A stretch of DNA of 52,895 nt, from contig MSTD01000005.1 in the NCBI GenBank assembly GCA_001942045.1, positions 70,642-123,536 on the forward strand, in the 5' to 3' direction. Positions 1-8,726 of this stretch are shown one piece after another. This DNA comes from Mycolicibacterium porcinum (GTDB taxonomy: Bacteria > Actinomycetota > Actinomycetes > Mycobacteriales > Mycobacteriaceae). The position numbers were made by a program, and so were the translations under genes. Positions within the stretch are counted from its first letter, which is position 1. Every line of letters starts with the position of its first letter. The notes beneath the pieces are model-generated. The model was not told where the DNA came from, ran no database searches, and saw only the letters and a program-made list of their open reading frames with translations.

Positions 1-264
1 GCCGTGCGGGTGCAGGTTGCCGGTGACCGCCGAGCAGATCTTCGACGACTTCTGCGGCTTGTTGCCGGGCAGCAGTTTCGAATCGTGCATCTGATAGAGC
101 AGGCGCCGCTGACCGGGCTTGAGCCCGTCGAATGCGGACGGGATGGCGCGGTCACTGACGCTGTAGAGCGCGAAGGTCAGCTGATAGTGGTTCCAGTAGT
201 CGTCGGCGCTCTGGTCGAGCACCAGATCTTGGTTCTGTTCGGGAACGTCCAGGGTGGCGGTCAC
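1..264 (-). CDS. Atypical type II topoisomerase A subunit (GyrA/ParC-like), N-terminal part only
   Basis: Only the first 88 codons are in the window; the gene runs off the left edge. The reading frame starts at a GTG (262-264), 11 bases after the stop of the B-subunit gene, so the two form one operon. The peptide contains RAIPSAFDGLKPGQRRLLY, the hallmark start of the GyrA/ParC breakage-reunion domain, and ends in GNLHPHG, corresponding to the gyrase YHPHGD region just before the quinolone-resistance segment. The segment before it differs clearly from canonical GyrA. With its partner it would cut and pass DNA duplexes. I read it as the A subunit of the second, non-gyrase topoisomerase (TopoM type) known in M. 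smegmatis, not housekeeping gyrA. Confidence 0.82.
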   Translation of the reverse strand, partial: MTATLDVPEQNQDLVLDQSADDYWNHYQLTFALYSVSDRAIPSAFDGLKPGQRRLLYQMHDSKLLPGNKPQKSSKICSAVTGNLHPHG

Positions 265-275
265 GGTGCTTCTTC

Positions 276-2309
276 CTAGGTCAGGTCCAGCGCGGAGGTG
301 TCAACACGGGCGGCCACGTCGGCCATCCACGTGCGCCGGCCCTCCGGTGGCCCGCCGAACAAGATGTGGTGCAGCTTCTTCTCGCTGTCATCGGGATGTA
401 CCCGAATCACCGTGCGGCGCTGGGGATCCAGCACGGTGTTCCAGAAGTCGTCGGCGTCCATCTCACCCAGGCCCTTGTTGCGCTGAACCTCCACTCGCCG
501 TTTGGAGGTGGCTTTCATCTGGGCCACGGCGGTGTCGCGTTCGGACTCGTCCTGGCAGTAGACCCGTTGCTGGCCGTCTTTGACCACGAACAGCGGCGGC
601 AGCGTCACGTAGACCATCCCGGCCTCGACGAGTGGGCGGTAGAAGTCGAGGAACATCGAGATCAGGCTGGAGTTGATATTGCCGCCGTCCGGGTCGGCGT
701 CGGAGGCGAACAAGATCCGGTCATACCGGCACAGTTCGGGATCGCAACTGTCACGTATTCCGCAACCCAGGATGCGCTCGATCGCGTCGAACTCGTCTTT
801 GGCCCGCGCCTTGCTCACGGCGAAGCCGTAGACGTTGGGCGGCTTGCCTTTCAGCGGGAAGGCGGCCTGGAACGTCGCGTCGCGCGCGGCCTTGATGGTG
901 CCCAGCGCCGAATCGCCCTCACACAGGAACAGTTCGGCACCCGAGCCACGGCCGGTCTCCCGGCTGGGTAGCAGCTTGGGCGGCAGCGACAGATTCGTGC
1001 CCAGCCCTTTGGCTTTCGACGCCGCCCGGGATCGGGCCTTGGCCCCCTCGGCGCTGCGGCGGGCTCGGGCCGACTCGAGTGCCAGCTTCGTCCACAGCGT
1101 GACGGTGTCGCCGTTGGCGGGGTTGGCCGCCCAGATGGTGACGCTGCGCGCCACGTCCGGTGCCATCGCCACGTTCAGCGATCGTGACGACACCGCGGTC
1201 TTGGCCTGGGAGTCCCATCCGACGTCCGGGGCGCGGGTGTCCACGGCCAGCGCGGTGACGGCGGCGAAATCCTGGGGCTCCGGGCCGTCCTCGCCCTTGG
1301 CCAGGCCGAGGTCGCGGATCCGGGACGCGCGATCCGCCAGTGCCTCGGACAGACCTTTCACCGCGGCGGTCAGATGCGATCCGCCACCCGGGGTGCGCAC
1401 GGTGTTACAGAACGCTGCCACGGTGATCGGTTCGGCCGGGCCGGCGGTCAGCGACCAGCGGAACGGGGTGGGGCCGCGCCCGGTGGTGTACTCGCCGCGG
1501 CCTTCCACGACCGCGCGGACCGTCGGGAGGGGAGTGCCGGCGGCGGTGCACATGAGGTCCAGGAGGGCGTCGGTGCCCCACGGGCCGCTGAACGGCTCGA
1601 GCAGTGCAGGCGGCACCTCCTCGCCGGGCCAGCCTTCGTCGACGACGGTCAGGTGCACGCCAGGACACATCCGTGCCGCGGCGTGTGCCCGCAGCAGGAC
1701 CTCGCCGATATCCACACTGGCGTCGGGAACCACCGCTGAGTCGAACAGGATGCGCACCGTGGTGCCGTGCGCGTCGGGCTTGCGGTTGCCCGCGCCCTTC
1801 AGCTTCTGCGTGTCGGCCCGGGTAAAGGGGGCGTCCGGGTCGAACTCTTTGCCTTCGAACGTCCCGGGATAGCCGTGACCGAAACTCTGTAGGTAGGTCT
1901 TGCCGGCCCGGCGCACGGTCACGTCGGTGCGGGCCGAGATGAACACCGCTGCGGCGGCGCCGATCCCGTTCAACCCGGCTCCGGTGCTGGTCGCGTCGGT
2001 GTGGGCGGAGAATTTTCCGCCGGCACGCGCGGTGCCCAGCGTCTTGACGATGCCGTTCTTCCCGGTCACCGGGTCGGAGTCGACGGGCAGGCCGCGGCCG
2101 TCGTCGGCGACGCTGACCGATCCGTCGGTGTGCAAGGTGATCGTCACGGTGGACCCGCCGTGGCTGGGGTCGGCGACCTCTTCGATCGCGTTGTCGACCA
2201 GCTCACGCAACGCCGTGTTGAGGACGTCGAGGCCCAGGTTTACCGCCGGCCGCAGGCGTGTGTGCTGGACATCGTCGAGCTCGGTGATGTCTGCGGCGTT
2301 GTAACTCAC
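276..2309 (-). CDS. Atypical type II topoisomerase B subunit (GyrB-like, TopoM type)
   Basis: 677-residue ATPase subunit of a type II topoisomerase; GTG start preceded by a purine-rich RBS. Residues about 30-130 hold the GHKL ATPase fold (LRELVDNAIEE, ADDGRGLP, TGAGLNGIGA). The TOPRIM domain has the metal-binding EGDSA at about residue 465 and DADPDGGN at about 536, followed by QRNKGLGEMD near the end. It is diverged: canonical GyrB reads DADVDGxHI where this has DADPDGGNI, and the EGDSA context is LFLCEGDSALG rather than LFIVEGDSAGG. Such divergence suits the atypical enzyme of M. smegmatis, reported to introduce positive supercoils. It is co-transcribed with the A subunit. An ordinary ParE is the alternative, but mycobacteria generally lack topoisomerase IV. 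Confidence 0.85.
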   Translation of the reverse strand: MSYNAADITELDDVQHTRLRPAVNLGLDVLNTALRELVDNAIEEVADPSHGGSTVTITLHTDGSVSVADDGRGLPVDSDPVTGKNGIVKTLGTARAGGKFSAHTDATSTGAGLNGIGAAAAVFISARTDVTVRRAGKTYLQSFGHGYPGTFEGKEFDPDAPFTRADTQKLKGAGNRKPDAHGTTVRILFDSAVVPDASVDIGEVLLRAHAAARMCPGVHLTVVDEGWPGEEVPPALLEPFSGPWGTDALLDLMCTAAGTPLPTVRAVVEGRGEYTTGRGPTPFRWSLTAGPAEPITVAAFCNTVRTPGGGSHLTAAVKGLSEALADRASRIRDLGLAKGEDGPEPQDFAAVTALAVDTRAPDVGWDSQAKTAVSSRSLNVAMAPDVARSVTIWAANPANGDTVTLWTKLALESARARRSAEGAKARSRAASKAKGLGTNLSLPPKLLPSRETGRGSGAELFLCEGDSALGTIKAARDATFQAAFPLKGKPPNVYGFAVSKARAKDEFDAIERILGCGIRDSCDPELCRYDRILFASDADPDGGNINSSLISMFLDFYRPLVEAGMVYVTLPPLFVVKDGQQRVYCQDESERDTAVAQMKATSKRRVEVQRNKGLGEMDADDFWNTVLDPQRRTVIRVHPDDSEKKLHHILFGGPPEGRRTWMADVAARVDTSALDLT

Positions 2310-2470
2310 TGCTGTCCTTTCCTACCAGGGCCGATGCCCCGCGCAGCCACCCCTGTGGCACGGGAGGCATACGCATTCTGCCCTGAGTTGCCGACACCGA
2401 GCGTCACTGCCACGGCCAAACGGGCCACGAACCTGGCGATGCCGGGAGAGATTGCTCCGAATGCGACCAT

Positions 2471-4123
2471 ATGGCCATGACCGCAACGCTTGTCGCGAAG
2501 AACGTGGCCGGCGGATTCGCCCATCGCACCCTGTTCGAGGGTGTGGACCTGACCGTGGCGCCCGGGGACGTCGTGGGGGTCGTGGGCGCCAACGGTGCGG
2601 GTAAGAGCACGTTGCTGCGCATCCTGGCCGGAGATCTCGAACCGCTCGAGGGTGTGATCAACCTCGCTCCGGTGGACGGTTTCGTCGGGTGGCTGCCGCA
2701 GGAGCACGAGCGGGTGCCGGGCGAGACCGTGGCCGCGTACATCGCGCGGCGTACCGGCTGCACGCAGGCGACCGTGGCGATGGACGCCGCAGCGGCGGCC
2801 CTCGCCGATCCGGCGGCGGATCCCGACGCCTACTCCGCCGCACTCGATCATTGGCTCGCCACCGGTGCGGCCGACCTCGACGAGCGGCTGCCGGTGGTAC
2901 TGGCCGAGCTGGGGTTCGATGCGGACACGATGCGGCCGGATTCGACGCTGATGACCTCGTTGTCGGGCGGGCAGGCGGCACGGGTCGGGCTCGCCGCGTT
3001 GATGCTCTCGCGGTTCGACATCGTCCTGCTCGATGAACCGACCAACGATCTAGACCTCGATGGCCTGGACCGGCTGGAGAACATCGTCTCGGATCTTCGC
3101 GGCGGTGTGGTGCTGGTCAGTCACGATCGTGAGTTCCTGGCCCGGACCGTGACCCGCGTCCTGGAACTGGATCTGGCGCAGAACCGCACCACGGTCTACG
3201 GCGGTGGTTACGAAAGCTACTTGGAAGAGCGGGAAGTCGCGCGCCGGCACCGTCGGGAAGAGTACGAAGAGTTCGCAGAGAGGAAAGCCGATCTCGTGGC
3301 GCGGGCGCGCACCCAACGGGAGTGGTCGAGCCAGGGGGTGCGCAACGCGATGCGCAAGGCGCCGGACAACGACAAGAACCGGCGGCGTGCACAGACCGAG
3401 TCCAGCGAGAAGCAGGCGCAGAAGGTGCGGCAGATGGAGAGCCGGATCGCGCGGCTGGAGGAGGTCGAGGAGCCGCGCAAGGAGTGGACCCTGCAGTTCA
3501 CGATTGCCGCGGCACCACGGTCGAGTTCGGTGGTGGCGACGCTGGACAATGCTGTTGTGCGGCAGGGTGATTTCGCACTGGGGCCGGTATCGCTGCAGGT
3601 GAATGCCGGCGAGCGGATCGGGATCACCGGACCGAACGGGGCCGGGAAGTCGACGTTGCTGCGCCTGCTGCTCGGCCGCCGCCAACCCGACGACGGGCGC
3701 GCGAGCCTGGGAGCGAACGTCGCCATCGGTGAGATCGATCAGGCGCGAGCCGATTTCACCGGCGAAGGGCGGCTCGTCGACCGGTTCGAGCGCCATGTGC
3801 CGGAGTGGCCGACGGCCGATGTCCGGACGCTGCTCGCGAAGTTCGGGTTGAAGGCCGACCATGTGGAACGCGCAGTCGACGATTTGTCACCCGGGGAGCG
3901 GACCCGGGCCGGGCTGGCGCTGCTGCAGGCCTGCGGCACGAATGTGCTGGTTCTCGATGAGCCGACGAACCATCTCGACCTCCCGGCCATCGAGCAGCTC
4001 GAGCAGGCGCTGGAGTCCTACGACGGCGCCCTGCTCCTGGTGACGCATGATCGCCGGATGCTGGACAACGTTCGCCTCGATCGATCGTGGCTGGTCGACA
4101 AGGGGCAAGTCACGGAGCTGTAG
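2471..4123 (+). CDS. ABC-F family ATPase (ribosome-associated type)
   Basis: 550-residue protein with two ABC ATPase cassettes and no membrane segment, the ABC-F architecture. Cassette 1 has Walker A GANGAGKST (about residue 40), signature LSGGQ and Walker B LLDEPTNDLD. Cassette 2 has GPNGAGKST, LSPGE and LDEPTNHLD. The linker (about 235-335) is rich in Arg, Lys and Glu and predicted helical, corresponding to the P-site tRNA interaction motif. ABC-F proteins act on the ribosome, either as translation factors or protecting it from antibiotics; M. tuberculosis Rv1473 is a likely relative. The gene is divergent from the topoisomerase operon with about 160 bases between them. ATG at 2471 was used; ATG at 2477 is equally possible. 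Confidence 0.9.
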   Translation: MAMTATLVAKNVAGGFAHRTLFEGVDLTVAPGDVVGVVGANGAGKSTLLRILAGDLEPLEGVINLAPVDGFVGWLPQEHERVPGETVAAYIARRTGCTQATVAMDAAAAALADPAADPDAYSAALDHWLATGAADLDERLPVVLAELGFDADTMRPDSTLMTSLSGGQAARVGLAALMLSRFDIVLLDEPTNDLDLDGLDRLENIVSDLRGGVVLVSHDREFLARTVTRVLELDLAQNRTTVYGGGYESYLEEREVARRHRREEYEEFAERKADLVARARTQREWSSQGVRNAMRKAPDNDKNRRRAQTESSEKQAQKVRQMESRIARLEEVEEPRKEWTLQFTIAAAPRSSSVVATLDNAVVRQGDFALGPVSLQVNAGERIGITGPNGAGKSTLLRLLLGRRQPDDGRASLGANVAIGEIDQARADFTGEGRLVDRFERHVPEWPTADVRTLLAKFGLKADHVERAVDDLSPGERTRAGLALLQACGTNVLVLDEPTNHLDLPAIEQLEQALESYDGALLLVTHDRRMLDNVRLDRSWLVDKGQVTEL

Positions 4124-4132
4124 CCGCAGCCG

Positions 4133-6214
4133 TCAGCCCGGCCATCCCATCTCCATCGGAAACTGGCCCTCGATGAGGTGACGCTTCAACACCTTGCCGG
4201 TGGTGGTGCGCGGCAGCTGATCGACGAAGGTGACGTCGCGCGGAATCGAGAAGCGGCTCAAGCGGTTCCGGACGTAGTTCTTGACGGTGTCCTCGTCGAG
4301 TGATGACCCTTCGGTCCGTACGACGAACGCGGCCAGCCGTTGGCCGAATTCCGGATCGGGCACGCCGACCACCGCCACGTCGGCCACCTGGGGCAGCACC
4401 GCGATCGCCTCCTCGACCGGGCGGGGAAAGACGTTCTCGCCGCCCGAGATGATCATGTCGTCATCACGCCCGGCGACGAACAGACGGCCGCTGCCGTCCA
4501 GGTACCCGAGGTCGCCGGTGTCCATCAGCCGGTCCTCGACGGCGGGGGATTTCGCATTGGTGTAACCGTCGAAGAGCATGTCGTTGCCGACGAAAATGCG
4601 GCCGACGGCGCCGACCGGCGCGACGCGGCCGCGCTCGTCGAGGATGGCGATGCGGGTACCGAGCGGCGGCCGGCCCGCGGTGGTGGGAGCGATGCGCAGG
4701 TCGGCGGGATCGGCGATGGTGGCCCAGGACACCTCGGTGGACCCGTAGAAGTTGTAGAGCACGTCGCCGAAGATCTCCATGAACTTCGTGACCGCCGCGC
4801 CGGGAATCGGCGAGCCACTGCTGGCGACCACCTTCAGCGATGAGGTGTCGTATCGGCTGAGTACGTCGGCCGGCAACTCGAGAATTCGCTGCAACATCAC
4901 CGGAACCAGGATCACCACGGTGCAGCGGTGGCGCTCAATGGCTTTGAGGCATTCCTCGGCGTCGAACCGTTCCATCAGCACCACGGTCGCCAGCAGCGGT
5001 GTGCTCACTTGCAGCGCGGCCAGGCCCCAGGTGTGGAACAGCGGCGCGCTCAGCAGCATCACTTCGCCGTGATGCAGCGGCATGCGGGACAACATCGCGG
5101 CGATCGCGCCGAAGCCCGGCGGCGTGGGCCTACGGGCGCCCTTGGGTGTGCCGGTCGTGCCCGAGGTAAGTGCCACCAGCTTGCCGGGCTGTTTCGGAGG
5201 CGATACGGGTGCGGCGCCGGTGCCGGTGGCGATGAGGTCGTCCATCGACCGGCGGTGACCCGTAGCCGAATCGGCGTGGATCGAGATTCGTGGGATGTCC
5301 GCCGAGACATACCGCACTTCCGATTCGAAGTCGCGGTCGACGAAGATGGCGTCGACGTTGTGCCGGTTGACGATCTCTTCGATCGCGCGGGCGGCCAGGC
5401 CGGTGTTCAGCAACACCAGGTCGGCGCCCAACTTGCTGGCCGCCACCATGCACTCGACCATCGCCGAATGGTTGCGGGCCAGAACCGCGAACGTGCTGTC
5501 GCTGGTGTAACCGATGACCGCAAGGCCGGACGCCAGGTGGGTGGTGCGTTCGGCCACTTCGGCGTAGGTCGACGTCCCGTACTCGTCGATCGATGCGACG
5601 GTGCGGGGTGCACGCGCGGCGGCGGCCGTCAGTCCGCCGGCGAGCGTGAATCCCCATTTGGCGAGTGAATTGAGTTGGCGGAGACCGCGATCGGGCCGGG
5701 AAGCCCGGACCACACCGCTGGTGATCATGGTTTTCAAGACGTTGAGCTGTAGAGAGCGCCCGTCACCCATGTTGACCAGCTGTGCCGACGGCTCACCCCC
5801 GAGGTAGTCCGAGATGCGCTGCAGCCCTTCGCGTATCCAGCTCTCGACGGCGTTGTCACTGGCTTTCGCGATGTCGGGGTGCAGTGTGCCGATTGCGAAG
5901 ATCCTCAGCGCGATCCGGGCGCCGCGTCCTTCTGGTGTCAGCCGGATCGACGCGAAACAACGTCCGGTCTGGGTCGCGTCGAGCCGCAACTCCACCCCCG
6001 ACAGGCGGACCGTCCGGCGCATCTGGTGGCTGACGACGGCACCGCGAGAGGTGGACAGCCGCACGTCGAAGAGTTGCGGGTCGCCGGCGACTTGTTCGCA
6101 CGCACCGATACCGCGAAAGAACCGCGGGTAGAGATCCGGTGTCTCCAGGAGCGGCCAGATGTCGGGACATGGGTGATCGAGCGTTGTGTCGACGGCGATC
6201 ACGTCTCGTGCCAC
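4133..6214 (-). CDS. SRPBCC domain fused to acyl-CoA synthetase (FadD-like)
   Basis: 693 residues, about 150 longer than an ordinary FadD. Residues 1 to about 145 look like an SRPBCC/START-type hydrophobic-ligand domain (begins VIAVDTTLDHPCPDIWPLL; ends in a long helix with ESWIREGLQRISDYL). After a linker comes a complete adenylate-forming enzyme: SGTTGTPKG at about 350, YGSTEVSW at about 490, DTGDLGYLD, GRDDDMIISGGENVFP, and the catalytic lysine in TTTGK near residue 671. It should activate a carboxylic acid to acyl-AMP and then acyl-CoA. The N-terminal domain may bind or present the lipid; that is inference. The enzyme half resembles FadD12-type synthetases, which lack the extra domain. 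GTG start; it converges tail to tail with the ABC-F gene 9 bases away. Confidence 0.85.
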   Translation of the reverse strand: MARDVIAVDTTLDHPCPDIWPLLETPDLYPRFFRGIGACEQVAGDPQLFDVRLSTSRGAVVSHQMRRTVRLSGVELRLDATQTGRCFASIRLTPEGRGARIALRIFAIGTLHPDIAKASDNAVESWIREGLQRISDYLGGEPSAQLVNMGDGRSLQLNVLKTMITSGVVRASRPDRGLRQLNSLAKWGFTLAGGLTAAAARAPRTVASIDEYGTSTYAEVAERTTHLASGLAVIGYTSDSTFAVLARNHSAMVECMVAASKLGADLVLLNTGLAARAIEEIVNRHNVDAIFVDRDFESEVRYVSADIPRISIHADSATGHRRSMDDLIATGTGAAPVSPPKQPGKLVALTSGTTGTPKGARRPTPPGFGAIAAMLSRMPLHHGEVMLLSAPLFHTWGLAALQVSTPLLATVVLMERFDAEECLKAIERHRCTVVILVPVMLQRILELPADVLSRYDTSSLKVVASSGSPIPGAAVTKFMEIFGDVLYNFYGSTEVSWATIADPADLRIAPTTAGRPPLGTRIAILDERGRVAPVGAVGRIFVGNDMLFDGYTNAKSPAVEDRLMDTGDLGYLDGSGRLFVAGRDDDMIISGGENVFPRPVEEAIAVLPQVADVAVVGVPDPEFGQRLAAFVVRTEGSSLDEDTVKNYVRNRLSRFSIPRDVTFVDQLPRTTTGKVLKRHLIEGQFPMEMGWPG

Positions 6215-6373
6215 GGTGGTTCTGCCAGGATCTCGGTAGTTAGCTGTGACTAGCCATTCTGGTTCATTCGCCCTCGGTACGGGGCCTGTTTCGCCGAGGA
6301 ATGCGCAAGTGAGCGTTCTCCGGCCGACGTTCGGGGGTGGAGTTGCGCCAGATCCGCGGATACGCTTCGGTCC

Positions 6374-7168
6374 GTGCCGCAGTCTGCTTCACGGCGCGAC
6401 GTACTCAGGTACGCCGCGTTGTTCGGCCCGGCGTTGGCCGTGCCAGGTGCCCTGACCGCGACGGCCGGTGTGCCGCGGGTCGCTGCCGACGGTCTGCAGA
6501 TCGTCGATTTCGCCGACCGACTGGTCCAGCCTGAGCAGCTGAAGTCCGCGGGCTTCGCCGGCGCGCTGGTCTATGTCTCCGAACTGCGCCCGGGAGCTAC
6601 CTTCGATTTCAAACCTGTCACCCGCGACTACGCCGACCGCTTGCGGGCAGCAGGTCTTCAGGTCGTCAGCTGTTATCAGTTCGGCAAACCGGGTTGGCCG
6701 ACGCCGTCGGACTTCACCCGCGGTTACGACGGCGGAGTGGCCGACGCTCAGACTGCGGTGGGTATTCACACCGCGGCCGGTGGTCCGCCGACGGCGCCGA
6801 TCTTCTTCAGCGTCGACGAGGACATCGATGCCGCGACGTGGAAAAGCAAGGCAGTCCAATGGTTTCGGGGGATCAACTCGGTCCTCGGAGTCGGCCGCAC
6901 CGGGATCTACGGTGGTCGCCGGCAGTGTGGGTGGGCCATTGCCGACGGTGTCGTCGGGTCTTCGACCAGCCGGGGCTATCGTTGGGCCTGGCAGACGAAG
7001 GCTTGGTCTCGGGGGGAGCGTGAACCGGCTGCCGTGCTGTTCCAAAGGGAAGTCGTCACCGCGTCCGACCCGGGCTTCGTGATCGACGGCATCCATGTTG
7101 ACGTGAACGATGTTCTCGCAGCCGATTTCGGCCAGTGGGACCTCGCCAGATGGGAGTCATTGCCTTGA
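6374..7168 (+). CDS. Tat-exported DUF1906 glycoside-hydrolase-like protein
   Basis: 264 residues from a GTG. The N-terminus SRRDVLRYAALFGPALAVPGA is a Tat-type signal (twin arginine, hydrophobic core, small residues at the cleavage site). The mature part (from about residue 40) matches the DUF1906 TIM-barrel family related to lysozyme-like GH25: it starts with IVDFADR, has VVSCYQFGKP and an acidic FFSVDEDID at about residue 145 where the family carries its presumed catalytic acids, then TGIYGG. It probably acts outside the membrane on peptidoglycan or another glycan, but no substrate is established for mycobacterial members. Its stop overlaps the start region of the next gene, so the two are likely translated together. 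Confidence 0.8.
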   Translation: MPQSASRRDVLRYAALFGPALAVPGALTATAGVPRVAADGLQIVDFADRLVQPEQLKSAGFAGALVYVSELRPGATFDFKPVTRDYADRLRAAGLQVVSCYQFGKPGWPTPSDFTRGYDGGVADAQTAVGIHTAAGGPPTAPIFFSVDEDIDAATWKSKAVQWFRGINSVLGVGRTGIYGGRRQCGWAIADGVVGSSTSRGYRWAWQTKAWSRGEREPAAVLFQREVVTASDPGFVIDGIHVDVNDVLAADFGQWDLARWESLP

Positions 7169-7923
7169 GCAATACCGACATGGCCGACGCCGCAGCTGCC
7201 GCGGGTACGGCGATGGAGCAGGCCGTCGCCCTCTTCATGCTGCACCCGGAGAACTTCGCTGCCAGTGTCGCCGCGGGTTACGAGAACCCGTTGGCCGGCT
7301 ACGTGGCCGGCCGCGGCGGGGTGCTGGGCGGGGCTACCGGCGCCACCGTCAGCGCGGTGTTCGCGGTCTTCGAACCGAACGGACTCGCGGCGATGTGGGA
7401 CGAGGGAGTTGCGGTGCGCGGCGCTGCCGGTGCGGCCCAACAGTATTGGCAGCAGGCCGCCGATTTCGGCCACAAGTACCTGTCGGGTGCCCAGGGGCTG
7501 GATCGTATCGCCGCGTTGGGGGAGAAGATCATCGCCGTGACACCGATCGCGGGGTTGCCGTTGTTTGCCGGGTGGCGGGCGATGCCGTTGGCCGACGATC
7601 CCGCGGCCCGCGCGTTGCAGGTGATGTTCGTGCTCCGCGAGCTGCGCGCCGGGGTGCACTTCAACGCGCTGACGATCTCGGGCATCGCCCCGGTGGAGGC
7701 GCACATGCTCAACAAGGGGCCGCAGTACACCACCATGTTCGGCTGGCCCGAGCCGTTCGCCGACGGCGCGGACAAGAAGGATCGCTACGCCGAGGTCGAA
7801 CAGGTGACCAATCGGCGGATGGCCGAGATCTTCGCGGCCGCTCTGGATCCGGCCGAGGCTCAGGAACTGGCCGATCTGAGCAGTGCGGCGTTGGTTTCGT
7901 TCAAGGCCGACGTCCCGCGCTGA
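7150..7923 (+). CDS. SCO6745-family protein
   Basis: About 257 residues, mostly helical, with the layout of the actinobacterial SCO6745 family: N-terminal helix, HPENFAASVAAGYENPLAGYVAGRGG, GATGATVSAVFAVFEPNGLAAMWDEG, and a C-terminal LRAGVHFNALTISGIAPVEAHM. This family has no assigned chemistry; members often sit next to MDMPI-fold proteins, as here. The start is unsettled: ATG 7150 is used, with GTG 7135, TTG 7165 and ATG 7180 in the same frame; all but the last overlap the preceding gene, implying translational coupling. No signal peptide or membrane segment is seen. Confidence 0.7.
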   Translation: MGVIALSNTDMADAAAAAGTAMEQAVALFMLHPENFAASVAAGYENPLAGYVAGRGGVLGGATGATVSAVFAVFEPNGLAAMWDEGVAVRGAAGAAQQYWQQAADFGHKYLSGAQGLDRIAALGEKIIAVTPIAGLPLFAGWRAMPLADDPAARALQVMFVLRELRAGVHFNALTISGIAPVEAHMLNKGPQYTTMFGWPEPFADGADKKDRYAEVEQVTNRRMAEIFAAALDPAEAQELADLSSAALVSFKADVPR

Positions 7924-7935
7924 GCAGGCCGGGCG

Positions 7936-8589
7936 ATGCGGCTGAGCGCGCGCGAACGCGAGCGGGTGTTCGCGGCGGTGGCCGACGAGCGCAGGTCGAT
8001 CGCCACCCTGGTCGAAGGGCTGGACGCGGACCAGCTGGCCAGACCCAGCCTGTGTGCCGGATGGGACGTCAAAACCGTTGCGGCACATCTGGTCAGCGAT
8101 TTCACCGACGGGTTCTGGGGCTTTCTGGCCAGCGGCATTCGGCACGGCAACATCGACCGCGGGATCGATGCGCTGGCCCGCCGCCGGGCGCAGGCCTCGG
8201 CGGCCGAGATCGCCGAGGCGCTACGCCGGGGCGCCGACTACCGGCTGAGCCCGCCGGTTACCGGTCCGGTGTCGGGGTTGACCGACGTGTTGGTGCATGG
8301 CGTCGACATGCGGATCCCGCTCGGACTTCCGCATCGCCCGGATCCACAACACGTCGCCAGGGTGCTCGATTTCCTCACCAGCCGAACGCAACTCGGCTTC
8401 TTTCCGCACCGGCGCCTGCGCGGCATTGCATTGCACGATGCGGATACCGGGCGAACCTGGGGTGCGGGCCAGGTGATCACCGGCTCGGGCGTCGCCCTGA
8501 TGCTGGCGGTGTGCGGGCGCACGGTGGCGTTCGAACAGCTCGCGGGGGACGGACTGCGCGTTCTGCGGTCGCGGCTGCCGGCTCAGTAG
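7936..8589 (+). CDS. Maleylpyruvate isomerase-fold (MDMPI, TIGR03083) mycothiol-dependent-type protein
   Basis: 217 residues starting at ATG 7936, 12 bases after the SCO6745-family gene. The N-terminal half is a DinB/MDMPI four-helix bundle: SLCAGWDVKTVAAHLV supplies the characteristic CxGWxVxxxxxH motif with the first metal-binding histidine, and LTDVLVHGVDMR the second, near residue 120. Family members bind a divalent metal and many use mycothiol as thiol cofactor, fitting an actinobacterium. The C-terminal part (RLRGIALHDADTGRTWGAG, then ITGSGVALMLAVCGR) resembles the sterol-carrier-like tail of the family. Substrate unknown; isomerase or thiol-transferase activity is inferred from fold only. 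Confidence 0.8.
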   Translation: MRLSARERERVFAAVADERRSIATLVEGLDADQLARPSLCAGWDVKTVAAHLVSDFTDGFWGFLASGIRHGNIDRGIDALARRRAQASAAEIAEALRRGADYRLSPPVTGPVSGLTDVLVHGVDMRIPLGLPHRPDPQHVARVLDFLTSRTQLGFFPHRRLRGIALHDADTGRTWGAGQVITGSGVALMLAVCGRTVAFEQLAGDGLRVLRSRLPAQ

Positions 8590-8666
8590 CCCCCGGAACA
8601 GCGGACCTATCCACAGCAATCTCCCAGACACGCATGGGTTGTGGTGCGCGGCCCTGTGCCATACCG

Positions 8667-8679
8667 TCAACCTAGTTGA
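8667..8679. promoter_or_regulatory. Inverted repeat upstream of mmpS-mmpL
   Basis: TCAAC-CTA-GTTGA, a perfect 5-base-arm inverted repeat 48 bases before the likely mmpS start. A TATAGG hexamer at 8690-8695 could be the -10 box, which would place the repeat over the -35 region, a usual position for a repressor. This is a visual call only. Confidence 0.3.
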
Positions 8680-8726
8680 TTAGCCGTCCTATAGGAATTG
8701 TCCACCGTCATCGCCTGTCGCCGCTC

